Notes under the pieces: model-generated
Seen by the model: only the letters and a program-made list of their open reading frames with translations
Told to the model about the DNA's origin: nothing
Database searches by the model: none
Assembly: GCA_020354105.1 (NCBI GenBank)
Contig: CP070642.1
Location: 608,786 to 615,132 of the forward strand
Direction: 5' to 3'
From: Chloroflexota bacterium
GTDB taxonomy: Bacteria > Chloroflexota > Dehalococcoidia > GIF9 > UBA5629
Length of the DNA stretch: 6,347 nt
In this document: piece by piece, positions 1 through 5,090 of the stretch
Layout: each line of letters starts with the position of its first letter
Numbering within the stretch: position 1 is the first letter of the stretch
Program-made: the position numbers and the translations under genes

Positions 1-3
1 ATT

Positions 4-234
4 ATGATGTTGCGAAAGCGTTGTCCTTATTGTCATGGTCAAGGTGCAGCATCCGGTTCTGGAGAGATTTCTGCTCCAGCTGGGCCGTGCCCGGTGTGCA
101 ATAATAGGGGCTACAATCTGGTACCGGCTGATGCCGTTCTCTGTGGTTGCTGTCAGGGCAGTGGACATGTGCGAGCCGGTAGTGGAGGCTGGAGGCCATG
201 TCCTGAATGCGGTGGTATCGGCTTTATGTGGTGA
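4..234 (+). CDS. Small protein with four DnaJ-like CxxC zinc-binding modules
   Basis: The 76-residue product is almost entirely four CxxC modules: C7/C10 (CPYCHGQG), C29/C32 (CPVCNNRG), C47/C50 (CGCCQGSG) and C66/C69 (CPECGGIG). The first, third and fourth match the CxxCxGxG motif of the DnaJ/Hsp40 zinc-finger domain. In DnaJ four such motifs bind two zinc ions, so the protein probably folds as a free-standing domain of that kind. No J domain or C-terminal DnaJ domain is present. A role in protein folding or as a metal-binding adaptor is inference. The frame is still open at the left edge (ATT before the ATG), so the true start could lie outside the window; two adjacent ATGs at 4 and 7 are the only starts seen. 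It stops 34 bases before the exonuclease III gene and may be co-transcribed with it. Confidence 0.7.
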   Translation: MMLRKRCPYCHGQGAASGSGEISAPAGPCPVCNNRGYNLVPADAVLCGCCQGSGHVRAGSGGWRPCPECGGIGFMW

Positions 235-268
235 TAACGTTAGATGAATTGCCTGGAGAATCATTGTT

Positions 269-1048
269 ATGGCTGAAGTGAAAATATTATGCTGGAATGT
301 CAATGGAATCAGGGCAATAAGTGGCAGAGGCTTTCTGGAATGGCTGCGGAAAGAGTCTCCGGATATTCTCTGTCTTCAAGAAACGAAAGCGCATCTCGAG
401 CAGCTTGATAAAGATTTGAGTGAACCATACGGATATAACACTTACTGGAATTATCCCGAGAGGAAGGGCTATGCTGGAGTTGCCACTTTTACCAAAACTG
501 AGCCTGTCGCTGTGAAATATGCCTTTGACGGTGCGGGTTTCGATTTGGAAGGTAGGGTTATAATAACTGATTATGGTGATTATATTCTAATGAATGTGTA
601 TTTCCCGAATGGCAAGATGGGTAAGGAGCGATTAAAGTACAAAATGAATTTCTACGAGGCTTTTCTTAGCTTTGCAGATTCTCTGAAGACAAAGTGTGCT
701 AAGCTGATTATCTGTGGCGATTTTAACACTGCTCATAAGGCGATAGATTTGGCTAGACCGAAGGAGAATGAGCATGTCTCAGGATTCTTGCCTGAGGAGA
801 GAGATTGGATGGACAAGTTTGTGTCTCATGGTTATGTTGATACATTTCGCCACTTCAATAGCGAGCCGAACCAATATACGTGGTGGGATATGAAGACGCG
901 AGCTCGGGATAGGAATGTAGGCTGGAGGATTGATTATTTATTTGTAACGGAAAGCCTGTTGCCGGCAGTTTCAAGTGCTTTCATAATGTCCGAAGTGATG
1001 GGCTCAGACCATTGTCCTGCAGGAATTGTATTGCAGACGAAAAAATAG
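269..1048 (+). CDS. xth: Exodeoxyribonuclease III / class II AP endonuclease (ExoA/Xth family)
   Basis: The 259-residue product has the normal length and all signature motifs of the exonuclease III branch of the endonuclease/exonuclease/phosphatase superfamily. It would cut DNA 5' of abasic sites and remove 3' blocking groups in base-excision repair in the cytoplasm. Visible motifs are WNVNGIRA (9-16, with active-site Asn), LQETK with the metal-binding Glu38, Tyr111 in the NVYFPNG segment, GDFNTAH (Asp151, Asn153), the WRIDYLF segment with Asp222, and the catalytic Asp247-His248 pair in GSDHCP. The start at 269 has a GGAG ribosome site at 255-258 with 10 bases of spacing. The next gene begins only 13 bases after the stop, which suggests a shared transcript. 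Confidence 0.96.
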   Translation: MAEVKILCWNVNGIRAISGRGFLEWLRKESPDILCLQETKAHLEQLDKDLSEPYGYNTYWNYPERKGYAGVATFTKTEPVAVKYAFDGAGFDLEGRVIITDYGDYILMNVYFPNGKMGKERLKYKMNFYEAFLSFADSLKTKCAKLIICGDFNTAHKAIDLARPKENEHVSGFLPEERDWMDKFVSHGYVDTFRHFNSEPNQYTWWDMKTRARDRNVGWRIDYLFVTESLLPAVSSAFIMSEVMGSDHCPAGIVLQTKK

Positions 1049-1061
1049 CAGGAGGTGACAT

Positions 1062-1541
1062 ATGAAGTCTGGCGTTGCGATTGCGATAATAGTGGTGCTG
1101 GTTGTACTGGCTGGTGTGGGTGGATTTGTTGCCTATCAGCAGGGTAATGCTGCGGGCTATCAAACAGGTTATGCTAAGGGCACTGAGGATGGTGAAAAGA
1201 CAGGCTATAATGAGGGACAGTCAAAGGGCTATACTGATGGACAAGAAGCCGGTCATAAGGCTGGCTATGACGAAGGTTACAACAAGGGCCAGCAGGACGC
1301 CCATCAATCGTATGAGTCAGGTGAGCAGGCTGGTGAGCAAGAAGGCTATACCAAGGGCTATAATCAGGGGTGGTACAATGGCTGGTCTAATGGCTGGCAA
1401 AGTGGCTGGTGGGCAGGCTGCAGCACCTGCTGGCAGCATTGTGAGCCGCTTGTAACCAGCGGGGATACAGAACAACATGCCGGTGGTCCATCGCAAGCCT
1501 GGATGCCTCCAGCCCCAACACCTCCTCCACCACAGCAGTAG
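1062..1541 (+). CDS. Membrane-anchored glycine-every-fourth-residue (Gx3) repeat protein
   Basis: I do not recognise a named family for this 159-residue protein. Residues 4-25 form one hydrophobic membrane segment after a single Lys, so it is a signal anchor with the rest probably outside the cell. Gly then recurs exactly every fourth residue from G28 to G76 (13 in a row, often GY..GY..G with charged residues between). The phase slips around 80-86 and the pattern resumes from G87 to G119 (nine more). The late repeats turn Trp-rich (GW..GW..GW). A cysteine cluster CSTCWQHC (120-127) and a Pro-rich tail (149-157) end the protein. The spacing resembles the deca-GX3 motif of Yae1-like proteins, but homology is not shown. 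A strong AGGAGGTG ribosome site (1050-1057) sits 4 bases before the ATG, 13 bases after xth. Confidence 0.88.
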   Translation: MKSGVAIAIIVVLVVLAGVGGFVAYQQGNAAGYQTGYAKGTEDGEKTGYNEGQSKGYTDGQEAGHKAGYDEGYNKGQQDAHQSYESGEQAGEQEGYTKGYNQGWYNGWSNGWQSGWWAGCSTCWQHCEPLVTSGDTEQHAGGPSQAWMPPAPTPPPPQQ

Positions 1542-1551
1542 ACATAAAGTG

Positions 1552-1583
1552 TAGCTGCAGTGTCCAGTGAGGCACTGCAGCTA
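1552..1583. terminator. Hairpin between convergent genes, probable bidirectional terminator
   Basis: A perfect 11-bp stem (TAGCTGCAGTG at 1552-1562 pairing with 1573-1583) encloses a 10-base loop. It lies between the plus-strand repeat-protein stop and the minus-strand dehydrogenase stop at 1593. Neither flank carries a long T run: GTATCTTGCTT follows on plus and CACTTTATG on minus. Intrinsic termination is therefore plausible but may be inefficient. Confidence 0.55.
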
Positions 1584-1592
1584 GTATCTTGC

Positions 1593-2330
1593 TTAGGTCG
1601 TCAATGTCCCGCCGTCGACCAATATAGTTTCACCGGTTACGTAGCTGGATGCGTCGGATGCCAGATAAATCATGGCTCCGACTATTTCATCGGGGTCACC
1701 TATACGCCCCATCGGGACTCGCTTTAAAAACTCTTCTTCATACTCTGGCACTGCCTCAAAGATGGAGTCGCCAAGGCGTGTGTGAATGTGTCCGGGAGCT
1801 ATGGCATTTACCCTTATGTTATATTCTGCCCATTCCTGAGCCATAATCCTGGTTGCCATTACCAGAGCGGCCTTGCTGATTGAGTATACACCGACATGTG
1901 TTTCGTGCCTGAAGGCGGCTACTGAGGCAACGTTGATAATCTTGCCACCGCCGTGTTCCTTCATCACCCTGGCCACCGCCTGGCTGAGGAAAATAACACC
2001 TTTCAGATTTAAGTTCATGATTGAATCCCAGAGCCGTTCTTCTAATTCCAGCATGGGACTCATGGCTGGGCTTGTACCGGCATTGTTCACCAGTATGTCG
2101 ATTTTGCCGAACTCCTGGCAAACTGTTTGAACCAGGCTCTTTATTTCGTCCAATCTGCCTATATGTGCTGATACCGGCAGGGCTTTCCTTCCCAGTCCTT
2201 TTATTTCATCGGCTACTTGTTCCAAGTCGGGTAGCTTCCGGCTGTCGATTGCAATATCTGCACCAGCGCTGGCAAAGCCAAGAGCGGTGGCTTTACCTAT
2301 GCCTCGACTGCCTCCGGTCACCAGAGCCAC
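1593..2330 (-). CDS. Short-chain dehydrogenase/reductase (classical SDR), start uncertain
   Basis: This is a cytoplasmic NAD(P)-dependent oxidoreductase of the classical SDR family, close in pattern to 3-oxoacyl-ACP reductase/glucose-dehydrogenase-like members; the substrate cannot be told. Numbered from the GTG at 2330 (245 residues), it shows the cofactor loop TGGSRGIG (5-12), NNAG (82-85), Asn108 in the NLKG segment, catalytic Ser136, Tyr149 and Lys153 (YSISK), PG (179-180) and the C-terminal ETILVDGG strand. Arg-Lys at 31-32 after the second strand hints at NADP(H). The GTG lies inside the usual N-terminal strand (KGKVALVTGG). The frame stays open upstream and encodes a typical lead-in (HDFSLKGK), but no ATG, GTG or TTG occurs before an in-frame TAG at about 2399-2401. 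The real start may be the GTG, a non-canonical ATC at 2361-2363, or an ATG at 2351-2353 put out of frame by one base. Confidence 0.9.
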   Translation of the reverse strand: MALVTGGSRGIGKATALGFASAGADIAIDSRKLPDLEQVADEIKGLGRKALPVSAHIGRLDEIKSLVQTVCQEFGKIDILVNNAGTSPAMSPMLELEERLWDSIMNLNLKGVIFLSQAVARVMKEHGGGKIINVASVAAFRHETHVGVYSISKAALVMATRIMAQEWAEYNIRVNAIAPGHIHTRLGDSIFEAVPEYEEEFLKRVPMGRIGDPDEIVGAMIYLASDASSYVTGETILVDGGTLTT

Positions 2331-2367
2331 CTTGCCCTTTAAGGAAAAATCATGTTTTGTGATTTGT

Positions 2368-2374
2368 TCACCTC
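2368..2374 (-). promoter_or_regulatory. Shine-Dalgarno-like GAGGTGA upstream of the SDR reading frame
   Basis: On the minus strand GAGGTGA lies 38 bases upstream of the nearest canonical in-frame start (GTG 2330). That is too far to serve it. It lies 4 bases (7 from GAGG) before an in-frame ATC at 2363-2361, and 14 bases before an out-of-frame ATG at 2353-2351. Its position argues that translation begins upstream of 2330. Confidence 0.45.
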
Positions 2375-2465
2375 GCTTTAGATTCAGAGTCTGCCTTTTC
2401 TAGGACCGGTACTGTTATGAATAATCATCATAGCAGGCTATAAGCTAGCTTATTGAGGCTGAACT

Positions 2466-2888
2466 TCATTTGACTGTGACGGTCAGGTTGAATGTCCACT
2501 CACCCTTTTCGCCGCCTTCCCATGGTCGGCTATATTCAAAGACTATAGTGCTGGTGCCTTTTTTGAGTGCCTTGAAGGTCCATACCTCTTTGCCTGGAGC
2601 ACCTACAAGGCCTGTGTCCGGAGCCACGAACTCGTGGTCTGTTTTCTGTACTATTGTCGGGTCACTGATTTGTGCCGACTCGGACCACTCAAAGCCAGTT
2701 GTAGCGTTGGAGCACAGTGTAACCGTAAAAGTATCGCCAGCAGGGACATTTATTTGTTTGCTCATGTGTGGCTGTTGTCTGAAGTCGTCACAGGAAATCT
2801 CTGTGGATGTTCCAGTGGATGGGGCACAAGCCACCAGCAACAACGATATGCTGAGCAAGGTGAATATTGAAATCGTTCTTAGCTTCAC
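2466..2888 (-). CDS. Chagasin-family (MEROPS I42) cysteine-protease inhibitor lipoprotein
   Basis: The predicted product has 140 residues with a lipoprotein signal. Lys3 and Arg4 precede a hydrophobic stretch (6-20) and the lipobox LVAC, so Cys21 would be lipidated and the domain exported. The mature part carries the three chagasin inhibitory loops: NATTGFEW (61-68, family NPTTGY/F), GAPG (96-99, loop L4 GxGG-like) and RPWE (121-124), plus VWTF before the last strands. Chagasin proteins block papain-like cysteine proteases, so a role against self or foreign proteases at the cell surface is inferred. I chose the GTG at 2888 because AAGGAGGT (2899-2906) lies 10 bases upstream and the signal peptide then begins at once. 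The ATG at 2948 would add 20 residues spanning that ribosome site and the putative -10 box. Confidence 0.87.
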   Translation of the reverse strand: MKLRTISIFTLLSISLLLVACAPSTGTSTEISCDDFRQQPHMSKQINVPAGDTFTVTLCSNATTGFEWSESAQISDPTIVQKTDHEFVAPDTGLVGAPGKEVWTFKALKKGTSTIVFEYSRPWEGGEKGEWTFNLTVTVK

Positions 2889-2936
2889 TATATTATTTAC
2901 CTCCTTGATTTCATTAAGCCTCTTTATTGCAGCCGT

Positions 2937-2942
2937 ATTATA
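2937..2942 (-). promoter_or_regulatory. Putative -10 box of the chagasin gene
   Basis: A perfect TATAAT on the minus strand lies 31 bases upstream of the AAGGAGGT ribosome site, giving a leader of about 40 bases. No good -35 hexamer is seen 17 bases further upstream. TTGAGG is present but only 10 bases away, so this is a partial promoter match. Confidence 0.4.
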
Positions 2943-3052
2943 ACGCAAATAACCTCAATTTGTTTAGTAATTGCTTCTTGTTCTGTGCCCTATTTGAACT
3001 GAGCATATTATAGATCCGACCAAGCCAAAAATAGAATAAACTTTGGGCAAAA

Positions 3053-3061
3053 TGCTAGAAT
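3053..3061 (+). promoter_or_regulatory. Putative extended -10 promoter for tRNA-Leu
   Basis: TGCTAGAAT matches an extended -10 element (TGn plus TAGAAT) and would start transcription about a dozen bases before the tRNA 5' end. No convincing -35 is visible at the right distance. The same transcript could continue into the selenoprotein gene. Confidence 0.35.
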
Positions 3062-3080
3062 AGTAAAAAATTTCCTATTT

Positions 3081-3165
3081 GGGGGAGTGTCGGAATTGGC
3101 AGACGAGCATGACTTAGGATCATGTGCCGCAAGGCGTAGGGGTTCGAGTCCCCTCTTCCCCACCA
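3081..3165 (+). tRNA. tRNA-Leu (anticodon UAG), CCA encoded
   Basis: A complete class II tRNA cloverleaf can be drawn. The acceptor stem GGGGGAG (3081-3087) pairs with 3155-3161 with one G-U, followed by discriminator A and an encoded CCA. The D stem is 3089-3091/3102-3104 with GG in its loop. The anticodon stem CATGA/TCATG (3108-3112/3120-3124) has anticodon TAG at 3115-3117. The long variable arm (GCC/GGC around GCAA, 3126-3135) is expected for leucine. The T stem AGGGG/CCCCT carries the TTCGAGT loop. It decodes CUN leucine codons, mainly CUA. The selenoprotein gene starts 39 bases downstream. Confidence 0.97.
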
Positions 3166-3204
3166 TACTGGACACCGGGCAATAAAGAACGGAGGGATTA
3201 ACTC

Positions 3205-3909
3205 ATGACACTTAAGATGTCGCTTCAAGAGGCTAAGGAACGTGCTTTGGAACTGATGCATCGAGGCTATCATTGAGGTCCTGGCGTCCTGCAAGTTATG
3301 TGGGAAGCTTATGGACTCGGCAATGAAGATCTGCTTTGGTCAGGTGTCGCCTTCACTGGTGGAATAGGTGGGCAACAGCAAGCGCCATGCGGTGCCGTAT
3401 CTTCCTCGGCCATTTGCTTGGGATTGCGCTATCGAAGTTCTGATAAACAGAAGGCTAAACAGGCACGTTTAGATGCGCGCCAGGACGCCAGTGATCTCGT
3501 CAAGAACTTCATTGATAAATTCGGTTCTATTAGCTGCTTTGAATTGGTTGGGATAGATTTCTCCCAGCCTGGGGGGTATCAGCAGTTCCGGGAATCCGGT
3601 GTTTGGCAGGAGAAATGTGACAACTATGTTCAATTTGTTATCGAAAAGCTCTATGAACTGGATGCAAAGAGAGCAACTGCGGCTATGCCGGAACAGGTTG
3701 TCATTTACACCAAGCCTGGCTGTCCCTACTGTGCGGAAGCCAAGCGTGACCTCGAGGAACGAGCGGTGCCTTATAAAGAGATAAGTGTTGAAGGTAACCC
3801 AAAGGCTATCGAAGAGCTAATGCATCTTTCAAATGGAAAGGGTATAGTGCCAACTCTGGTTATTGGAGAGGAAGTCAAGGTCGGTTTTGGCGGTGGCTGA
3901 GCAATCTAG
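3205..3909 (+). CDS. Two-selenocysteine fusion protein: C_GCAxxG_C_C redox domain plus UXX-star glutaredoxin
   Basis: Read through two in-frame TGA codons (3274-3276 and 3898-3900) as selenocysteine, this is one 234-residue protein ending at TAG 3907-3909. Residues 1-150 match the C_GCAxxG_C_C putative redox family: the entry ELMHRGYH-U-GPGVLQ with Sec24 at the first conserved Cys, GGIGGQQQAPCGA (Cys62), then Cys71, Cys111 and Cys138. A short linker leads to a glutaredoxin-like domain from Met161, with CPYC (173/176), the cis-Pro loop VPT (215-217) and GFGGG followed by Sec232-Ala-Ile-stop. This is the 'UXX-star' tail I recall for glutaredoxin-like selenoproteins. GGAGG (3191-3195) lies 9 bases before the ATG, whereas the ATG at 3298 after the first TGA has no ribosome site. 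The natural partner is unknown; cytoplasmic thiol/selenol redox chemistry is inferred. Alternatives are a pseudogene with a nonsense TGA, or an internal start at 3685 releasing the glutaredoxin part alone. It requires selA/B/C/D elsewhere in the genome. Confidence 0.85.
3287..3304 (+). promoter_or_regulatory. Candidate bacterial SECIS hairpin for the first UGA (Sec24)
   Basis: Starting 11 bases after the UGA, U3287-C3289 can pair with G3302-G3304. U3290 is bulged, G3291-A3293 pairs with U3299-U3301, and the five-base loop AGUUA carries GU at 3295-3296 (+19/+20 after UGA). A bulged U below a three-pair upper stem and a loop GU is the layout SelB recognises in E. coli fdhF, where the loop GU is at about +20/+21. 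The stem is short and includes G-U pairs. Confidence 0.6.
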
Positions 3910-3931
3910 ATTGCGGCGGTCTGCCGCAATC
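3909..3931 (+). promoter_or_regulatory. Candidate bacterial SECIS hairpin for the C-terminal UGA (Sec232)
   Basis: A perfect 9-bp stem (GATTGCGGC at 3909-3917 with 3923-3931) is capped by the loop GGUCU. The loop GU is at +19/+20 after the UGA, the same as in the first candidate. The apex GGUCUGC is identical to that of the E. coli fdhF SECIS as I remember it. The last base of the TAG stop is part of the stem base. Unlike fdhF there is no bulged U. The hairpin could also help end the transcript, although no T run follows. Confidence 0.65.
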
Positions 3932-3967
3932 GTAGTGCCTTAAGAGTTCCAGTATACTGGTTCTAAA

Positions 3968-4783
3968 TCACGAGACGTCAACTAACGAAGATAGTCGGTC
4001 AATCGTCTTCCCTAAGAATTGTTCGTCGTCAATTGAGATTTCAATAGCTCCTTGAGGGCAGACATCAACGCAACGTCCACAGCCCCTACAGGCATCACTT
4101 CTAACAGCACGATTGTTAACCAGGCTGATGGCATCAACAAAGCAAATGCCTTGAGTACAAGTTCCGCAGCCTGTACATTGTCCGTTGACCTTTACCTCAA
4201 CACCGGGCATTTTTGTTGTTTTTTTACCGATCTGTGGAGAAATATGCGGTAGTATCCGCCAGAGACAGCAGCACGGGCAGCAGTTGCAGATAGTGAGGAG
4301 CTTGTTACCAGGGCCAACACCGAGCCAGACGGTATCTATCTTGTTGCGACCGATTAGATGAACCAGTCCGGCTTCACGGCAGCGCTGCATATGTTTATGT
4401 GCCTCCTCTTTTGTCGCCTGGCGACCCAGCTTTAGATTGATGCCTAATACCGCTTCACCAAGAAAAAGACAGCCAAGATCAATTGGGTAATCTTTGCATT
4501 TTGTGGCATCTCGGCAGATACAGGTGTTCATGACCCAGTGGTAATTAGCCTTCTCAATAAAATGCTCCACAACCTGGGATGGCAATACCATCTGGTCAGG
4601 CATGTCAACCGGGATATCCAGGTGAATCACCCTGTCTCTGGGCAGGTATAGTAAATCGTCGCCTTCAAAGAGCCAATGGTCAATGGCTTTGCCAATAAAT
4701 GGCACCTTTGTTAGTTTGGCGAAGAGAAAGCGGCCAGGAAAGCTCTTCTTAATTAGTCCTACGAGCCATAAAGGTCGTCCCAT
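3968..4783 (-). CDS. Cysteine-rich 4Fe-4S ferredoxin-type protein
   Basis: The product has 271 residues and 20 or so cysteines. The C-terminal part is a two-cluster ferredoxin domain: C203-x2-C206-x2-C209-x4-C214 (CTGCGTCTQGIC, slightly non-standard) and C232-x2-C235-x2-C238-x3-C242-P (CRGCGRCVDVCP). The N-terminal half carries its own cysteines: CIC (88, 90), Cys96, Cys105, Cys135 and the dense run CNCCPCCC (166-173). These may hold a further cluster or metal. Basic and hydrophobic residues at the N-terminus (GLIKKSFPGRFLFAKL) could give membrane contact, but no clear transmembrane helix is seen. It probably carries electrons in the cytoplasm; the partner is unknown. I chose ATG 4783 because AGGTG (4794-4798) lies 10 bases upstream; a TTG at 4789 is only 4 bases from it. 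It converges on the selenoprotein gene with 58 bases between stops. Confidence 0.85.
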   Translation of the reverse strand: MGRPLWLVGLIKKSFPGRFLFAKLTKVPFIGKAIDHWLFEGDDLLYLPRDRVIHLDIPVDMPDQMVLPSQVVEHFIEKANYHWVMNTCICRDATKCKDYPIDLGCLFLGEAVLGINLKLGRQATKEEAHKHMQRCREAGLVHLIGRNKIDTVWLGVGPGNKLLTICNCCPCCCLWRILPHISPQIGKKTTKMPGVEVKVNGQCTGCGTCTQGICFVDAISLVNNRAVRSDACRGCGRCVDVCPQGAIEISIDDEQFLGKTIDRLSSLVDVS

Positions 4784-4835
4784 AACCAAATAACACCTAT
4801 TCGTAATCAGTCTATTGGTAACAGGATTTGAAATT

Positions 4836-4872
4836 AAAAGGCTGGGTACCTCTTCGGCATGGATACCCAGCC
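4836..4872 (-). terminator. Rho-independent terminator of the DUF5679-like gene
   Basis: On the minus strand GGCTGGGTATCC (4872-4861) pairs with GGTACCCAGCC (4850-4840), 11 pairs with one bulged base around a 10-base loop. TTTTAATTT follows directly. It lies 27 bases after the small gene's stop, and it insulates the ferredoxin-like gene, which starts 53 bases further on. Confidence 0.85.
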
Positions 4873-4899
4873 CTTTGCAAAGTTCAAATGTTTATGGCT

Positions 4900-5040
4900 T
4901 TAGCTCTTACCTATTCTGAACATCTTGGTACCGCACTTTGGGCAAGTACCTCTTGTAGCTGGCTTGCCATTCTTCATTTTGATAGACTGCGGATTGCTCA
5001 TCTCTCTCTTGGTGCGGCACTTCATACAGTATGCTTGCAT
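4900..5040 (-). CDS. 46-residue zinc-ribbon-like protein, DUF5679 type
   Basis: This very short gene encodes 46 residues with two CxxC knuckles, C5/C8 (AYCMKCRTKREM) and C33/C36 (GTCPKCGTKMFRIG), separated by a basic segment with KNGKPATRG. I recognise the pattern as DUF5679, small basic zinc-ribbon proteins of unknown function common in Chloroflexota and some archaea; this is from memory. The spacing suits one zinc ion and possible nucleic-acid binding, which is inference. AAGGAGGT (5046-5053) lies 5 bases before the ATG. A good promoter precedes it and an intrinsic terminator follows, so it is a complete single-gene unit. Confidence 0.88.
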   Translation of the reverse strand: MQAYCMKCRTKREMSNPQSIKMKNGKPATRGTCPKCGTKMFRIGKS

Positions 5041-5061
5041 CTCCTACCTCCTTAGCAATAC

Positions 5062-5090
5062 ACAATAAACCATCACGAGTGAAATGTCAA
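5062..5090 (-). promoter_or_regulatory. Sigma-70-type promoter of the DUF5679-like gene
   Basis: On the minus strand a perfect -35 TTGACA (5090-5085) is followed by a 17-base spacer and a -10 TATTGT (5067-5062, four of six consensus). It places the transcript start near 5055, just ahead of the AAGGAGGT ribosome site. Confidence 0.65.

Noticed and set aside
1819..2362. Several overlapping ORFs in other frames of the SDR region
   Set aside because: All are shadows of the SDR coding frame with no protein-like motifs.
2470..2943. Plus-strand 157-residue ORF opposite the chagasin gene
   Set aside because: No recognisable domain; the opposite strand has a ribosome site, lipobox and chagasin motifs.
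3055..3294. Minus-strand 79-residue ORF containing GRGDSNPYALR
   Set aside because: It is the antisense translation of the tRNA-Leu gene, a well-known false protein; it also overlaps the selenoprotein start.
3298..3900. 200-residue ORF from ATG 3298 to TGA 3900 as the complete gene
   Set aside because: No ribosome site precedes 3298, and the family's conserved N-terminus lies in frame upstream of the TGA. The C-terminal TGA is followed by the UXX-stop pattern and a hairpin.
3949..3960. Perfect palindrome CCAGTATACTGG between the convergent genes as a terminator
   Set aside because: A loopless 12-base palindrome makes a poor hairpin and no T run follows; it may be chance.
4828..5055. Plus-strand 75-residue ORF
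   Set aside because: It is a shadow over the terminator and the antisense of the DUF5679-like gene, and has no ribosome site.
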